From: an uncultured Pelagibacteraceae bacterium
GTDB taxonomy: Bacteria > Pseudomonadota > Alphaproteobacteria > Pelagibacterales > Pelagibacteraceae
DNA length: 64,000 nt
Direction of reading: 5' to 3'
NCBI GenBank assembly: GCA_902513955.1
Contig: CABXOW010000003.1
Location: 33,820 to 97,819, forward strand
The position numbers were made by a program, and so were the translations under genes. Of this stretch, positions 27,626 through 33,533 are shown piece after piece. The notes below the pieces were generated by a model, which saw only the letters and a list, made by a program, of their open reading frames with translations, was not told where the DNA came from and made no database searches. Position 1 is the first letter of the stretch, and each line of letters opens with the position of its first letter.

Positions 27626-28349
27626 AGTTATTATTTATTTTACATAAGTCCAAGGAAACATCAGTTCCTTGATCATTGCTAGATAATTTTAAAGGTTCAT
27701 TGAATTTAACTTTTTTACAGTCATTTCCATTAGCGTTAAAATTTTCAACCAATATAAATCTTACTTTTTTACCATCATTATCCTCAAGTGAAGATTCAAA
27801 CTCATCATTTAAATTCATATTATCAATTTTAGAATTAATATCGTTTAGAAACTGCTCTTCATCAAAGTATCTATAAAGATTTGTTACTCTTGTAGATAAA
27901 TCTTCATCTGTATTTGGCATACCTCTTAGCTTAAGTTCTTTTGGTGTATCAATTTTTTGTGTCGCCATCATTACAGTTTTTTTATTATCACCATCAAGTG
28001 AGGCAACAAATGTATTTGTATAAAATCCTCCAACAAAAAACATTGCAAACGCTGCAGCAACACCTGCATATTGAATTTTAAATAATCCAAAAAAGTTAAA
28101 AGAACCTGTTTCTTTAGCTAAAGGTTTCTTCCAGCTTTTAATAATATTAGCTTTATCTTGTAAGTTTTGAGGTAGCGGTTTTGATTTAATTTCATTACCT
28201 AATTTAAATAATAGGTCCCCAGTTTCTTGAAAATTATTATATAATTCTTTGAGTTTTGGATCAGCCTCTATAGCTTTTTTAACTTCTTCATGCTCTTCGA
28301 TGGGTAAAGTACCATCTGCGTATTGCATTATTTTAGTTTCATCTATCAT
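27594..28349 (-). CDS. Transmembrane anti-sigma factor-like protein
   Basis: A 251-residue protein that starts MIDETKIMQYADGTLPIEEH followed by a helical EADPKLKELY segment, the typical DGxL pattern of cytoplasmic anti-sigma domains. A membrane span lies at about 92-112 and the rest would be periplasmic. No zinc Cys/His motif is present. Its start touches the sigma gene stop (ATGA-type overlap), the standard arrangement of ECF sigma/anti-sigma pairs. After the membrane span it has ELKLRGM, similar to KIKLRGI just after the signal peptide of the island protease. Confidence 0.72.
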   Translation of the reverse strand: MIDETKIMQYADGTLPIEEHEEVKKAIEADPKLKELYNNFQETGDLLFKLGNEIKSKPLPQNLQDKANIIKSWKKPLAKETGSFNFFGLFKIQYAGVAAAFAMFFVGGFYTNTFVASLDGDNKKTVMMATQKIDTPKELKLRGMPNTDEDLSTRVTNLYRYFDEEQFLNDINSKIDNMNLNDEFESSLEDNDGKKVRFILVENFNANGNDCKKVKFNEPLKLSSNDQGTDVSLDLCKINNNYEISTINLSK

Positions 28350-28837
28350 TATGCAAGCAATCCTTTTAATTCTTTTCTACAATTTGATAATCTACTTAAA
28401 ACAGTTCCTAAACTCTTAACTTGAGTTACTTCTTGCATTTCTTGCATACTCATACCTTCCGAAGCTAGCATTAAAACCTCTTGGCATTTTTCACCCATAG
28501 TTTTAATAACAGATAGAACTTTGCTACATTCATCACTCAAACTAATTTTATCTGAAATATCAGCTTGTTTTTCATCTACAATTTGTAAATCATTTCCCTC
28601 ATCATCTGTCATAGAAGTCATTTTTTGATTTTTTCTAATTCCATCAATAAATAGACCTTTCATTTTTAATACAGCTATTGCTTTTATATTTGGATGATCC
28701 ATATACTTTTCTTTATTAGAAATTAAATATTCCATAGCACCATTCACTAAATCGTAAGGGTCGCCTTTGCCCCTCATTATTCCCAGTGCTATCACTACTA
28801 AGCTTTTGATAAAATTCTCGTCCAATTTCTCTGTCAT
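28349..28837 (-). CDS. ECF-type RNA polymerase sigma factor
   Basis: A 162-residue protein with the two-domain layout of extracytoplasmic-function sigma factors. The region-2-like part (GDPYDLVNGAMEYL, then AVLKMKGLFIDGIRKNQK) covers residues 25-75. The region 4 helix-turn-helix (EKCQEVLMLASEGMSMQEM, then LGTVLSRLSNCRKEL) covers 115-160. It is divergent from standard ECFs in region 2. The likely targets are the six TGAAT-N16-CGTT promoters of this island. A second ORF beginning 28904 overlaps its start in another frame and may be a coupling leader. Confidence 0.8.
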   Translation of the reverse strand: MTEKLDENFIKSLVVIALGIMRGKGDPYDLVNGAMEYLISNKEKYMDHPNIKAIAVLKMKGLFIDGIRKNQKMTSMTDDEGNDLQIVDEKQADISDKISLSDECSKVLSVIKTMGEKCQEVLMLASEGMSMQEMQEVTQVKSLGTVLSRLSNCRKELKGLLA

Positions 28838-28904
28838 ATCTTAAGTCTTTAACTATATCTAAAGTATCAAACTTAAAACAATTATAGTGTTTATTCAAAT
28901 CCAT

Positions 28905-29102
28905 TTATATCCATTTAGAGTTAGGTGTTTGCCCACATCTGTAAGTGGGATTAGTAAAACTATTAATTAATTGTAATTCTTTATGATTATTGCAATCATC
29001 AAAAGTATAACCAGGAAGATCACTAGCAGCATTTGCTCGACCAGCTACTCCAATTACTTTTAGAATAATTAGAATAGCTATTATCATAAACTGAGGTTTC
29101 AT
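28905..29102 (-). CDS. Small secreted Cys-containing protein (65 residues)
   Basis: The peptide begins MKPQFMIIAILIILKVIGVA and has a signal peptide that should end after GRANA. The mature part has about 40 residues with two Cys (DDCNNHK and YRCGQ) that could form a disulfide. It is translationally coupled to the previous small gene (TAATG at 29102) and precedes the sigma gene by 68 bp on the same strand. I do not recognise the family. Confidence 0.6.
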   Translation of the reverse strand: MKPQFMIIAILIILKVIGVAGRANAASDLPGYTFDDCNNHKELQLINSFTNPTYRCGQTPNSKWI

Positions 29103-29242
29103 TAAAAATTTTCCCCTAAAAATGCTTTATCAATATAAAAATTATAACCAATCAATTCATTTGCAACCATATTCCATTCACTAGCTTGTGATGTACTTGA
29201 AAGAACTGAAAGTAATCCAATAATTAAAAATATTTTTTTCAT
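29102..29242 (-). CDS. Small secreted protein (46 residues)
   Basis: An ORF with a clear signal peptide, MKKIFLIIGLLSVLSSTSQA, and a mature tail of about 26 residues beginning SEWNMVANELIGYNFYID. It lies 11 bp after the stop of the 69-residue gene and its own stop overlaps the next ATG. The ATG has an AAGGAT-type ribosome-binding site upstream. Family unknown. The coupling to both neighbours makes it part of one operon under the promoter at 29508-29532. Confidence 0.6.
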   Translation of the reverse strand: MKKIFLIIGLLSVLSSTSQASEWNMVANELIGYNFYIDKAFLGENF

Positions 29243-29253
29243 GTTTATCCTTA

Positions 29254-29463
29254 TTATTTAGAGTTAGAGTTAAGTAACGCACTTCCAATTAAACCAAAAA
29301 CGATTGGTGAGAATCTAGAAGCAGAACCTAAAAATGGAGTTAAGTTATAACCTGCAAAAGATGCTGCAAAATCAATAACTGCAAAACCAATCATTAATCC
29401 ACCTAAGATTTGTACTACTGTTGTTTTTTCTTCTTCTTGTCTTATTACTATTGCTTTTTTCAT
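29254..29463 (-). CDS. Small two-span membrane protein, first gene of the sigma operon
   Basis: From the ATG at 29463 there are 69 residues, starting MKKAIVIRQEEEKTTVVQIL. Two hydrophobic spans follow (about 17-35 and 48-63), so it is a small inner-membrane protein. An in-frame ATG 36 bp upstream would lie at the predicted transcript start; the AAAGGAA Shine-Dalgarno directly before 29463 marks the real start. It is the first gene after the promoter at 29508-29532 and probably co-transcribed with two secreted peptides, the sigma, the anti-sigma and the MORN-caspase. Confidence 0.65.
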   Translation of the reverse strand: MKKAIVIRQEEEKTTVVQILGGLMIGFAVIDFAASFAGYNLTPFLGSASRFSPIVFGLIGSALLNSNSK

Positions 29464-29536
29464 TTTGTTTCCTTTTGTTAGTTGTTTCTTTGTGTTCATA
29501 TTTAGTTAACGTTTGAAGTCAGATTTTATTCAAAAA
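29461..29536 (-). repeat. 76-bp leader/promoter repeat, copy A
   Basis: This 76-bp block contains promoter, 5' leader and start codon. It is nearly identical to copies at 29755-29830 and 33298-33373 (one to three mismatches). The repeat spans the ATG of each gene and ends in the -35 element. Confidence 0.85.
29508..29532 (-). promoter_or_regulatory. Island sigma promoter of the sigma operon
   Basis: On the minus strand TGAAT (29532-29528) is followed by 16 bases and CGTT (29511-29508). The form TGAAT-N16-CGTT is the same as in five other island promoters and resembles ECF sigma promoters (GGAAC-N16-CGTT). Because this copy leads the operon with the sigma gene, the sigma should activate itself. 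Confidence 0.75.
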
Positions 29537-29565
29537 AAAAGCCCCAGAGAGGAGGGGCTTTTTAA
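29532..29565. terminator. Terminator fused to the following promoter
   Basis: AAGCCCC (29539-29545) and GGGGCTT (29554-29560) form a strong seven-base-pair stem with T-runs on both strands. On the minus strand its T-run runs straight into the TGAAT -35 element of the next promoter, so it ends the 58-residue gene at 29581-29757 and insulates the sigma operon. Confidence 0.88.
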
Positions 29566-29580
29566 TTAAAATAGAGCTTA

Positions 29581-29757
29581 TTAACAGCCACTGAAATTAT
29601 TGTAGCAAACACCATCCGGGTTAGTTCTGTAGTGAGAACCCACATAAGTACCATTGCTTTTGAAATATCCATTAACTAGCACTAGAGCGTTAGCTGCAGT
29701 GTTTAAATTAAGACCGATTACTGAAATTAGACTGATCATCATTATTGCTTTTTTCAT
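29581..29757 (-). CDS. Small secreted protein (58 residues)
   Basis: From the ATG at 29757, preceded by an AAAGGAA Shine-Dalgarno, the peptide begins MKKAIMMISLISVIGLNLNT and a signal peptide ends near ANA (residue 24). The mature part is about 34 residues with Tyr, Asn and Gly and two Cys (GVCYNNFSGC), which may form a disulfide. It is a single-gene cassette between its own island promoter and a strong terminator. Family unknown. Confidence 0.62.
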   Translation of the reverse strand: MKKAIMMISLISVIGLNLNTAANALVLVNGYFKSNGTYVGSHYRTNPDGVCYNNFSGC

Positions 29758-29830
29758 TTTGTTTCCTTTTGTTAGTTGTTTCTTTGTGTTCATATTTAAC
29801 TAACGTTTGAAGTCAGATTTTATTCAAAAA
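29755..29830 (-). repeat. 76-bp leader/promoter repeat, copy B
   Basis: Nearly identical to copies A (29461-29536) and C (33298-33373). It shows that the first bases of the coding sequence, the leader and the promoter were duplicated as one unit. Confidence 0.85.
29802..29826 (-). promoter_or_regulatory. Island sigma promoter of the 58-residue secreted protein
   Basis: TGAAT (29826-29822), 16 bases, CGTT (29805-29802) on the minus strand, as in the other five. Confidence 0.75.
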
Positions 29831-29852
29831 TAAATGAAATATTTTTTAATCC

Positions 29853-29880
29853 AGAAAGGGTAGTAAAAACTACCCTTTCT
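29853..29880. terminator. 12-bp hairpin terminator
   Basis: AGAAAGGGTAGT and ACTACCCTTTCT form a perfect 12-bp stem with an AAAA loop just after the YNPF-repeat gene (minus strand). A T/A-rich tract follows on the minus strand. Confidence 0.75.
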
Positions 29881-29890
29881 AGGTGATTAT

Positions 29891-30106
29891 TTATTTCTCA
29901 TAATCCCATTTGCCAGTAAATGGATTGTACTCAAGCTTCGAGTCTGATCTCTCATGAGACCAATCTCCATCAAAAGGATTGTACTTCAAGCTAGAGTCTC
30001 TTGGAGCACTTTCCCACTGACCAGTAAAAGGATTATATTTGATATCTGCCATAGTTATATTAGGCAGGAGAACAAATAATGCGATTATGATAGTTTTTAC
30101 TTTCAT
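29891..30106 (-). CDS. Small secreted protein with three YNPF-G-W repeats
   Basis: A 71-residue protein with a signal peptide ending near residue 20 (ITMA). The mature 51 residues are three tandem repeats built around [KE]YNPF[TD]G[QDK]W, spaced 18 residues apart (KYNPFTGQW, KYNPFDGDW, EYNPFTGKW). The start has a very good AGGAGG Shine-Dalgarno and an island promoter 18 bases above it. I do not recognise the family; the aromatic repeat suggests a surface or ligand-binding peptide. Confidence 0.65.
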   Translation of the reverse strand: MKVKTIIIALFVLLPNITMADIKYNPFTGQWESAPRDSSLKYNPFDGDWSHERSDSKLEYNPFTGKWDYEK

Positions 30107-30124
30107 AATACCTCCTGAAATATT

Positions 30125-30149
30125 AACGTTTTGATGTTAGGATTATTCA
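30125..30149 (-). promoter_or_regulatory. Island sigma promoter of the YNPF-repeat gene
   Basis: TGAAT (30149-30145), 16 bases, CGTT (30128-30125). It is the most divergent in the spacer but keeps both boxes and the N16 spacing, and its transcript would start about 12 bases before the ATG with AGGAGG in between. It overlaps the divergent promoter region of the caspase gene at 30185. Confidence 0.7.
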
Positions 30150-30184
30150 AATAATAATTATTTTAAGGAAATAGATTTTAAAAT

Positions 30185-32599
30185 ATGGATTTTGGGATGT
30201 GGGGCGGTGTTATATTATTTGGTATTGTCCCAACAATTATTTATATCGGAATAGGCCTATATATTTTAAGTTTAGAACATATAAAAAAAAGAGCAGGATA
30301 TAAACTTCCAGCACTTATATATTTCATTTCCGTACCTTCATTAATAGTAATTGCAATAACACTTAGTTTTTTTATGAACTATTCAACTGGAAAATTTGAA
30401 AGTTCACATGGAGCTAAACCAGCTGGGTATGAGGTGTATAAATTTTTAGTTCTTAAAGACATCATACCAAGATCAGGACAATCATTAGATGAAGAGACAA
30501 CCACAGAAAATATAAAGGTAACACAAAAGCCAACTCAAACTGTAAAAAAAGTTCAATTCAATGAGGACATATTAAAAGATAAAACAAAATTAAATTTTAA
30601 AGAGTCTGGCCCATTTTATGGAATTAAAGAAAATGGAAGAATGGTTAGAGGAATTCTTAAGGGCTTTCAAAATCAAGGATTCAAAACTGACTTTTATGGT
30701 TTGTTTACAAAAAATCAATTGTATTGGAAAGGTTACTCAGAAATTAAGTATGATGATGGAAGGGTATTATATCAATACAATGAATATAAATTAGATGAAA
30801 ATGGCAAAGTTATAATTGATAAAGATGGGATTTATCAATTAGTTGATAGTTATTTAATTTCAGAGGAAGATTTTGAAAAAGTAAGGAAATATATTACTTA
30901 TGATATTGCAATACCTTTTGATCTTTATGATTTTGAAGAAACAAAAACTAATATAGCCAAAAAAAAGACTGAAGAAAGTATCAAAAATGAAAATCAAACA
31001 GAATTAATAAAAAATCAAATTGATAAAAATAAAGATTACGAAGATATTGTAGGTGATTTAAAAATAGATGAAAATTTTACAACAATCTTAGATAAGAAAG
31101 ATGAGTTTGAAGATATTTCTGTAGAAATTGAAAAAAAAGTATCTGAAAGAAAGCTTAATAATGGTGAAAATATTGACACAATAATACATCAAACTTCTTA
31201 CTCTCATAGTGACAAATATAGTCAACTTAAATACAGCAAAATTACAAATATTAATTATCCTTCTTACTTAATTTATAATTTTAATGTGGCTGCAGGTGTG
31301 GGGGAAAATACATCTGCGTACTTTAAAGATATATCAAAAGATTTTAAGTTGTATTCAGATTATAATAATTCCAAATATCTATTTTTAAAATGGAATTCAA
31401 GTTATGAAGATTCATTATTATATGTTGGAACTAATAAGCCTATAGAAAATTTTGAAATAGAATTCAAACAAGATTTACAGCATCTTAAAGATAAAGTAGA
31501 TAATAATGAAATTACAAATAAAGAGGCAAAGAAAATTGCTGTAGATAAATTTACAAAAGAGTATTTAAATTATTTCAGTTTCACGGATAATAATTTGACA
31601 TACAGTTTAACTCCAGAGGAAAAGGAAAATTTTGATGTTATTGGTAAATATCCTGAAATTGTTAATTATGATCCAAATAGATCTAATAAATTCCAAGGCC
31701 TTTGCGCAACCCCTGAAAAGTATAATAATTTTTTTAAAAATAACTACAAAGATACGAATTGTGAAGAGATTTATTTAGAGAAAATTAATGACATCGAAAT
31801 TGAATTTGTAAATAGAATTGAGAATCTTCAAGTAAGACTTGAAGCTAAATTAAAGGAGCCAATTTTAAAACCATTTAAAACAGATGAAAAATACTATGCT
31901 TTAGTTATTGGCAATAATAACTATGAGTATTTAGAAAAGTTAGATGCTGCTGAAAACGATGCAGAAGTTATTGCTGATGTATTAACTAATAAGTATGGCT
32001 TTGAAGTAGATTTACTTCTTAATGCTGATTATGAAAAAACTGTTGATACATTATTTCAAATTACTAATAAGTTAAAAAGAAATGACAACCTCCTAATTTA
32101 CTATGCGGGCCATGGGGAGCTTGATAAAGCCGAAAATAGAGGTTACTGGCTGCCAGTAGATGCCAGTTATGAACAAAGGTCTAAGTGGATTAGCAATCAA
32201 AGAATCGTTGATAGGATTAAAGCAACAAAAGCAAAACATGTATTATTAATTGCTGATAGTTGTTTTTCAGGAACTTTGATGAGATCAGGCATAACCCCTG
32301 AAGATAATGAAGCCATTGATGAAAAATATATTGAAAGATTGAAGAGTAAAAAAACTAGATTAGTTATTACATCAGGTGGTAATGAGCCTGTTGTTGATAG
32401 TGATGGTGGAGATCATTCATTATTCGCACTTAAATTAATAGATACTCTTAAAAATAATAATACTGTTATTAATTCACAAATGTTATTTGAAAATATTAGA
32501 AGATACGTGGTCTCAAATGCAGACCAAACTCCCGAAAGAGCTATGGTGCATAAAACAGGCCATGATGGTGGTGATTTTTTATTCTTTCCTAAAAATTAA
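30185..32599 (+). CDS. Membrane-anchored caspase-like (C14) protein
   Basis: An 804-residue protein with two N-terminal membrane spans (about 8-28 and 42-63). A long middle part follows that includes a MORN-like stretch (about 140-200) and charged helical regions. The last 239 residues, from 566, are a caspase-like domain with His643 in IYYAGHG and Cys693 in IADSCFSG. The ending HDGGDFLFFPKN is almost the same as that of the MORN-caspase. It is transcribed opposite to the sigma operon from a separate promoter, possibly TTGATG (30131-30136) with a TA-rich -10. An AAGGAA site lies 15 bases upstream of the ATG. Confidence 0.85.
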   Translation: MDFGMWGGVILFGIVPTIIYIGIGLYILSLEHIKKRAGYKLPALIYFISVPSLIVIAITLSFFMNYSTGKFESSHGAKPAGYEVYKFLVLKDIIPRSGQSLDEETTTENIKVTQKPTQTVKKVQFNEDILKDKTKLNFKESGPFYGIKENGRMVRGILKGFQNQGFKTDFYGLFTKNQLYWKGYSEIKYDDGRVLYQYNEYKLDENGKVIIDKDGIYQLVDSYLISEEDFEKVRKYITYDIAIPFDLYDFEETKTNIAKKKTEESIKNENQTELIKNQIDKNKDYEDIVGDLKIDENFTTILDKKDEFEDISVEIEKKVSERKLNNGENIDTIIHQTSYSHSDKYSQLKYSKITNINYPSYLIYNFNVAAGVGENTSAYFKDISKDFKLYSDYNNSKYLFLKWNSSYEDSLLYVGTNKPIENFEIEFKQDLQHLKDKVDNNEITNKEAKKIAVDKFTKEYLNYFSFTDNNLTYSLTPEEKENFDVIGKYPEIVNYDPNRSNKFQGLCATPEKYNNFFKNNYKDTNCEEIYLEKINDIEIEFVNRIENLQVRLEAKLKEPILKPFKTDEKYYALVIGNNNYEYLEKLDAAENDAEVIADVLTNKYGFEVDLLLNADYEKTVDTLFQITNKLKRNDNLLIYYAGHGELDKAENRGYWLPVDASYEQRSKWISNQRIVDRIKATKAKHVLLIADSCFSGTLMRSGITPEDNEAIDEKYIERLKSKKTRLVITSGGNEPVVDSDGGDHSLFALKLIDTLKNNNTVINSQMLFENIRRYVVSNADQTPERAMVHKTGHDGGDFLFFPKN

Positions 32600-32602
32600 T
32601 TA

Positions 32603-32704
32603 CTAAATACTTTTAATTAATATTGCCAGACATAATAAGCTAAATAGATGAATATAATATAATTCAGCCACTACAAATAAGATCATGTTAATAAATTTGT
32701 TCAT
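32603..32704 (-). CDS. Tiny hydrophobic peptide (33 residues)
   Basis: An ORF with 33 residues that starts MNKFINMILFVVAELYYIHL and is hydrophobic throughout. The ATG lies nine bases after the CGTT of an island promoter and there is no Shine-Dalgarno, so it would be leaderless; an internal ATG at 32686 is possible. The promoter is the only reason to propose it. Its stop is close to the convergent caspase stop at 32599. Confidence 0.4.
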   Translation of the reverse strand: MNKFINMILFVVAELYYIHLFSLLCLAILIKSI

Positions 32705-32712
32705 ATCTAATT

Positions 32713-32737
32713 AACGTTTGAATTTTAATTTTATTCA
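32713..32737 (-). promoter_or_regulatory. Island sigma promoter of the 33-residue peptide
   Basis: TGAAT (32737-32733), 16 bases, CGTT (32716-32713), following directly on the terminator of the holin-like gene. Confidence 0.72.
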
Positions 32738-32763
32738 AAAAAACGCCCCTTTTCAGAGGCGCT
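32738..32763 (-). terminator. Terminator of the holin-like gene, fused to the next promoter
   Basis: On the minus strand a GC-rich stem (CGCCTCT with AGGGGCG, one mismatch) is followed by seven T residues that end at the TGAAT of the promoter at 32713-32737. Confidence 0.75.
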
Positions 32764-32772
32764 TAAAAAATT

Positions 32773-33045
32773 CTAATTAAATTTTTTACTAAAGGAATTG
32801 TAGAATATCCCTGTAAGGAAACCGCCTACAAAACCATGAGTGAAGGACCATAAAGTCATTAATAATGTTAAACCAATACTTCTTCCCCATCCTGGATAAA
32901 CTATATTAAATAATTCTCTAAATGGTTCTACAGTTATTGGCTCCATCATTAATGCCATTATGCCAACAATTAAAACTCCAATAGCCCAAGCTAAACCTAA
33001 CGCCAAACCTAGACCAATGGTTGATATTTTTGTTGTTCTTTCCAT
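32773..33045 (-). CDS. Small holin-like multi-span membrane protein (90 residues)
   Basis: From the ATG at 33045, preceded by AAAGGAA, the protein has 90 residues and two or three membrane spans. The C-terminal pattern LWSFTHGFVGGFLTGIFYN, with G-L-ALGLAWAIGV near the N-terminus and the LFNIVYPGWGRS loop, resembles a widespread small family often annotated as bacteriophage holin, although most members are not in phages. An ATG 15 bp upstream lies at the predicted transcript start and is unlikely to be used. It has its own promoter and terminator. Confidence 0.7.
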   Translation of the reverse strand: MERTTKISTIGLGLALGLAWAIGVLIVGIMALMMEPITVEPFRELFNIVYPGWGRSIGLTLLMTLWSFTHGFVGGFLTGIFYNSFSKKFN

Positions 33046-33066
33046 ATTATTTCCTTTCATAATAAA

Positions 33067-33091
33067 AACGTTTGAATTGAAATTTTATTCA
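33067..33091 (-). promoter_or_regulatory. Island sigma promoter of the holin-like gene
   Basis: TGAAT (33091-33087), 16 bases, CGTT (33070-33067). Transcription would start near 33060, just before the AAAGGAA site. Confidence 0.75.
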
Positions 33092-33127
33092 AAAAAAAAG
33101 CCCCTCAGGAGAAAAAGGGGCTTTTTT
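33091..33127. terminator. Strong terminator fused to the holin-like promoter
   Basis: AAGCCCCT (33098-33105) and AGGGGCTT (33116-33123) form an eight-base-pair stem with T-runs on both strands. On the minus strand the T-run ends at the TGAAT of the next promoter. Confidence 0.88.
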
Positions 33128-33150
33128 ATTTAATTAACTTATAGTCTTGC

Positions 33151-33300
33151 TTAGTACCAACCACCCATTAGATAGTTATAAGTAGGAGTGTAAGTACTTG
33201 TGTAACCACCACCCCATGTTGGAGTGTGAGTCCAGCTACCTGCTTGAGCGTTTACTGCTAAAACTGAAAGTATTCCTATTACCATTGCTATTTTTTTCAT
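33151..33300 (-). CDS. Small secreted Gly/Tyr/Thr-rich peptide (49 residues)
   Basis: From the ATG at 33300 the peptide starts MKKIAMVIGILSVLAVNAQA, a textbook signal peptide. The mature 29 residues begin GSWTHTPTWGGGYTSTYTP and contain only small, aromatic and hydroxyl residues plus one His, with no Cys and no Lys. A short aromatic/Gly-rich peptide like this may adhere, aggregate or act on membranes; that is inference. It is a single-gene cassette with promoter and terminator. Confidence 0.6.
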   Translation of the reverse strand: MKKIAMVIGILSVLAVNAQAGSWTHTPTWGGGYTSTYTPTYNYLMGGWY

Positions 33301-33373
33301 TTTGTTTCCTTTTGTTAGTTGTTTGTTTGTGTTCATATTTAACTAACGTTTGAAGTCAGATTTTATTCAAAAA
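33298..33373 (-). repeat. 76-bp leader/promoter repeat, copy C
   Basis: It differs from copy B by one base although it is 3.5 kb away, so the duplication is recent or kept uniform by conversion. It includes promoter, leader and start codon. Confidence 0.85.
33345..33369 (-). promoter_or_regulatory. Island sigma promoter of the 49-residue secreted peptide
   Basis: TGAAT (33369-33365), 16 bases, CGTT (33348-33345) on the minus strand, in the same form as the other five. Confidence 0.75.
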
Positions 33374-33409
33374 TAAATTCAATTATTTTAAAAAAAAATG
33401 AAATCTACA

Positions 33410-33433
33410 TACCAACTAAAATACCAACGAATT
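33410..33433 (+). repeat. TACCAAC double repeat near the right island end
   Basis: TACCAAC at 33410-33416 and 33422-33428, followed by GAATT, matches the block at 24176-24198 with a one-base difference in spacing. It is in the same orientation at both ends. The 160 bp between the last promoter and the tRNA hold only this repeat and the palindrome at 33465. Confidence 0.5.
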
Positions 33434-33464
33434 CCAAAACATACGGTACACAAAAGCAACATTT

Positions 33465-33482
33465 AAAGAACAATTGTTCTTT
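33465..33482. promoter_or_regulatory. 18-bp perfect palindrome upstream of the tRNA
   Basis: AAAGAACAATTGTTCTTT is a perfect palindrome containing GAAC-N4-GTTC, a spacing like some LexA or other dimeric repressor sites. TTGACT follows three bases later (33486-33491 region), so it could be an operator on the tRNA promoter or an island recombination control site. No regulator is assigned. Confidence 0.4.
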
Positions 33483-33533
33483 TCTTGACTTGAATGAGAA
33501 TAAAAAACAAAGTAAAAGCTTGTTAATTGAGTA

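Noticed and set aside
28716..28904. 62-codon ORF overlapping the start of the sigma gene
   Set aside because: Its second half is the sigma gene in another frame. The first 20 codons could be a coupling leader, but no family or signal supports a protein.
29464..29499. 12-codon N-terminal extension (MNTKKQ...) of the small island proteins
   Set aside because: The upstream ATG falls at the predicted transcript start and the AAAGGAA Shine-Dalgarno lies directly before the MKK start, with a normal signal peptide or N-terminus after it.
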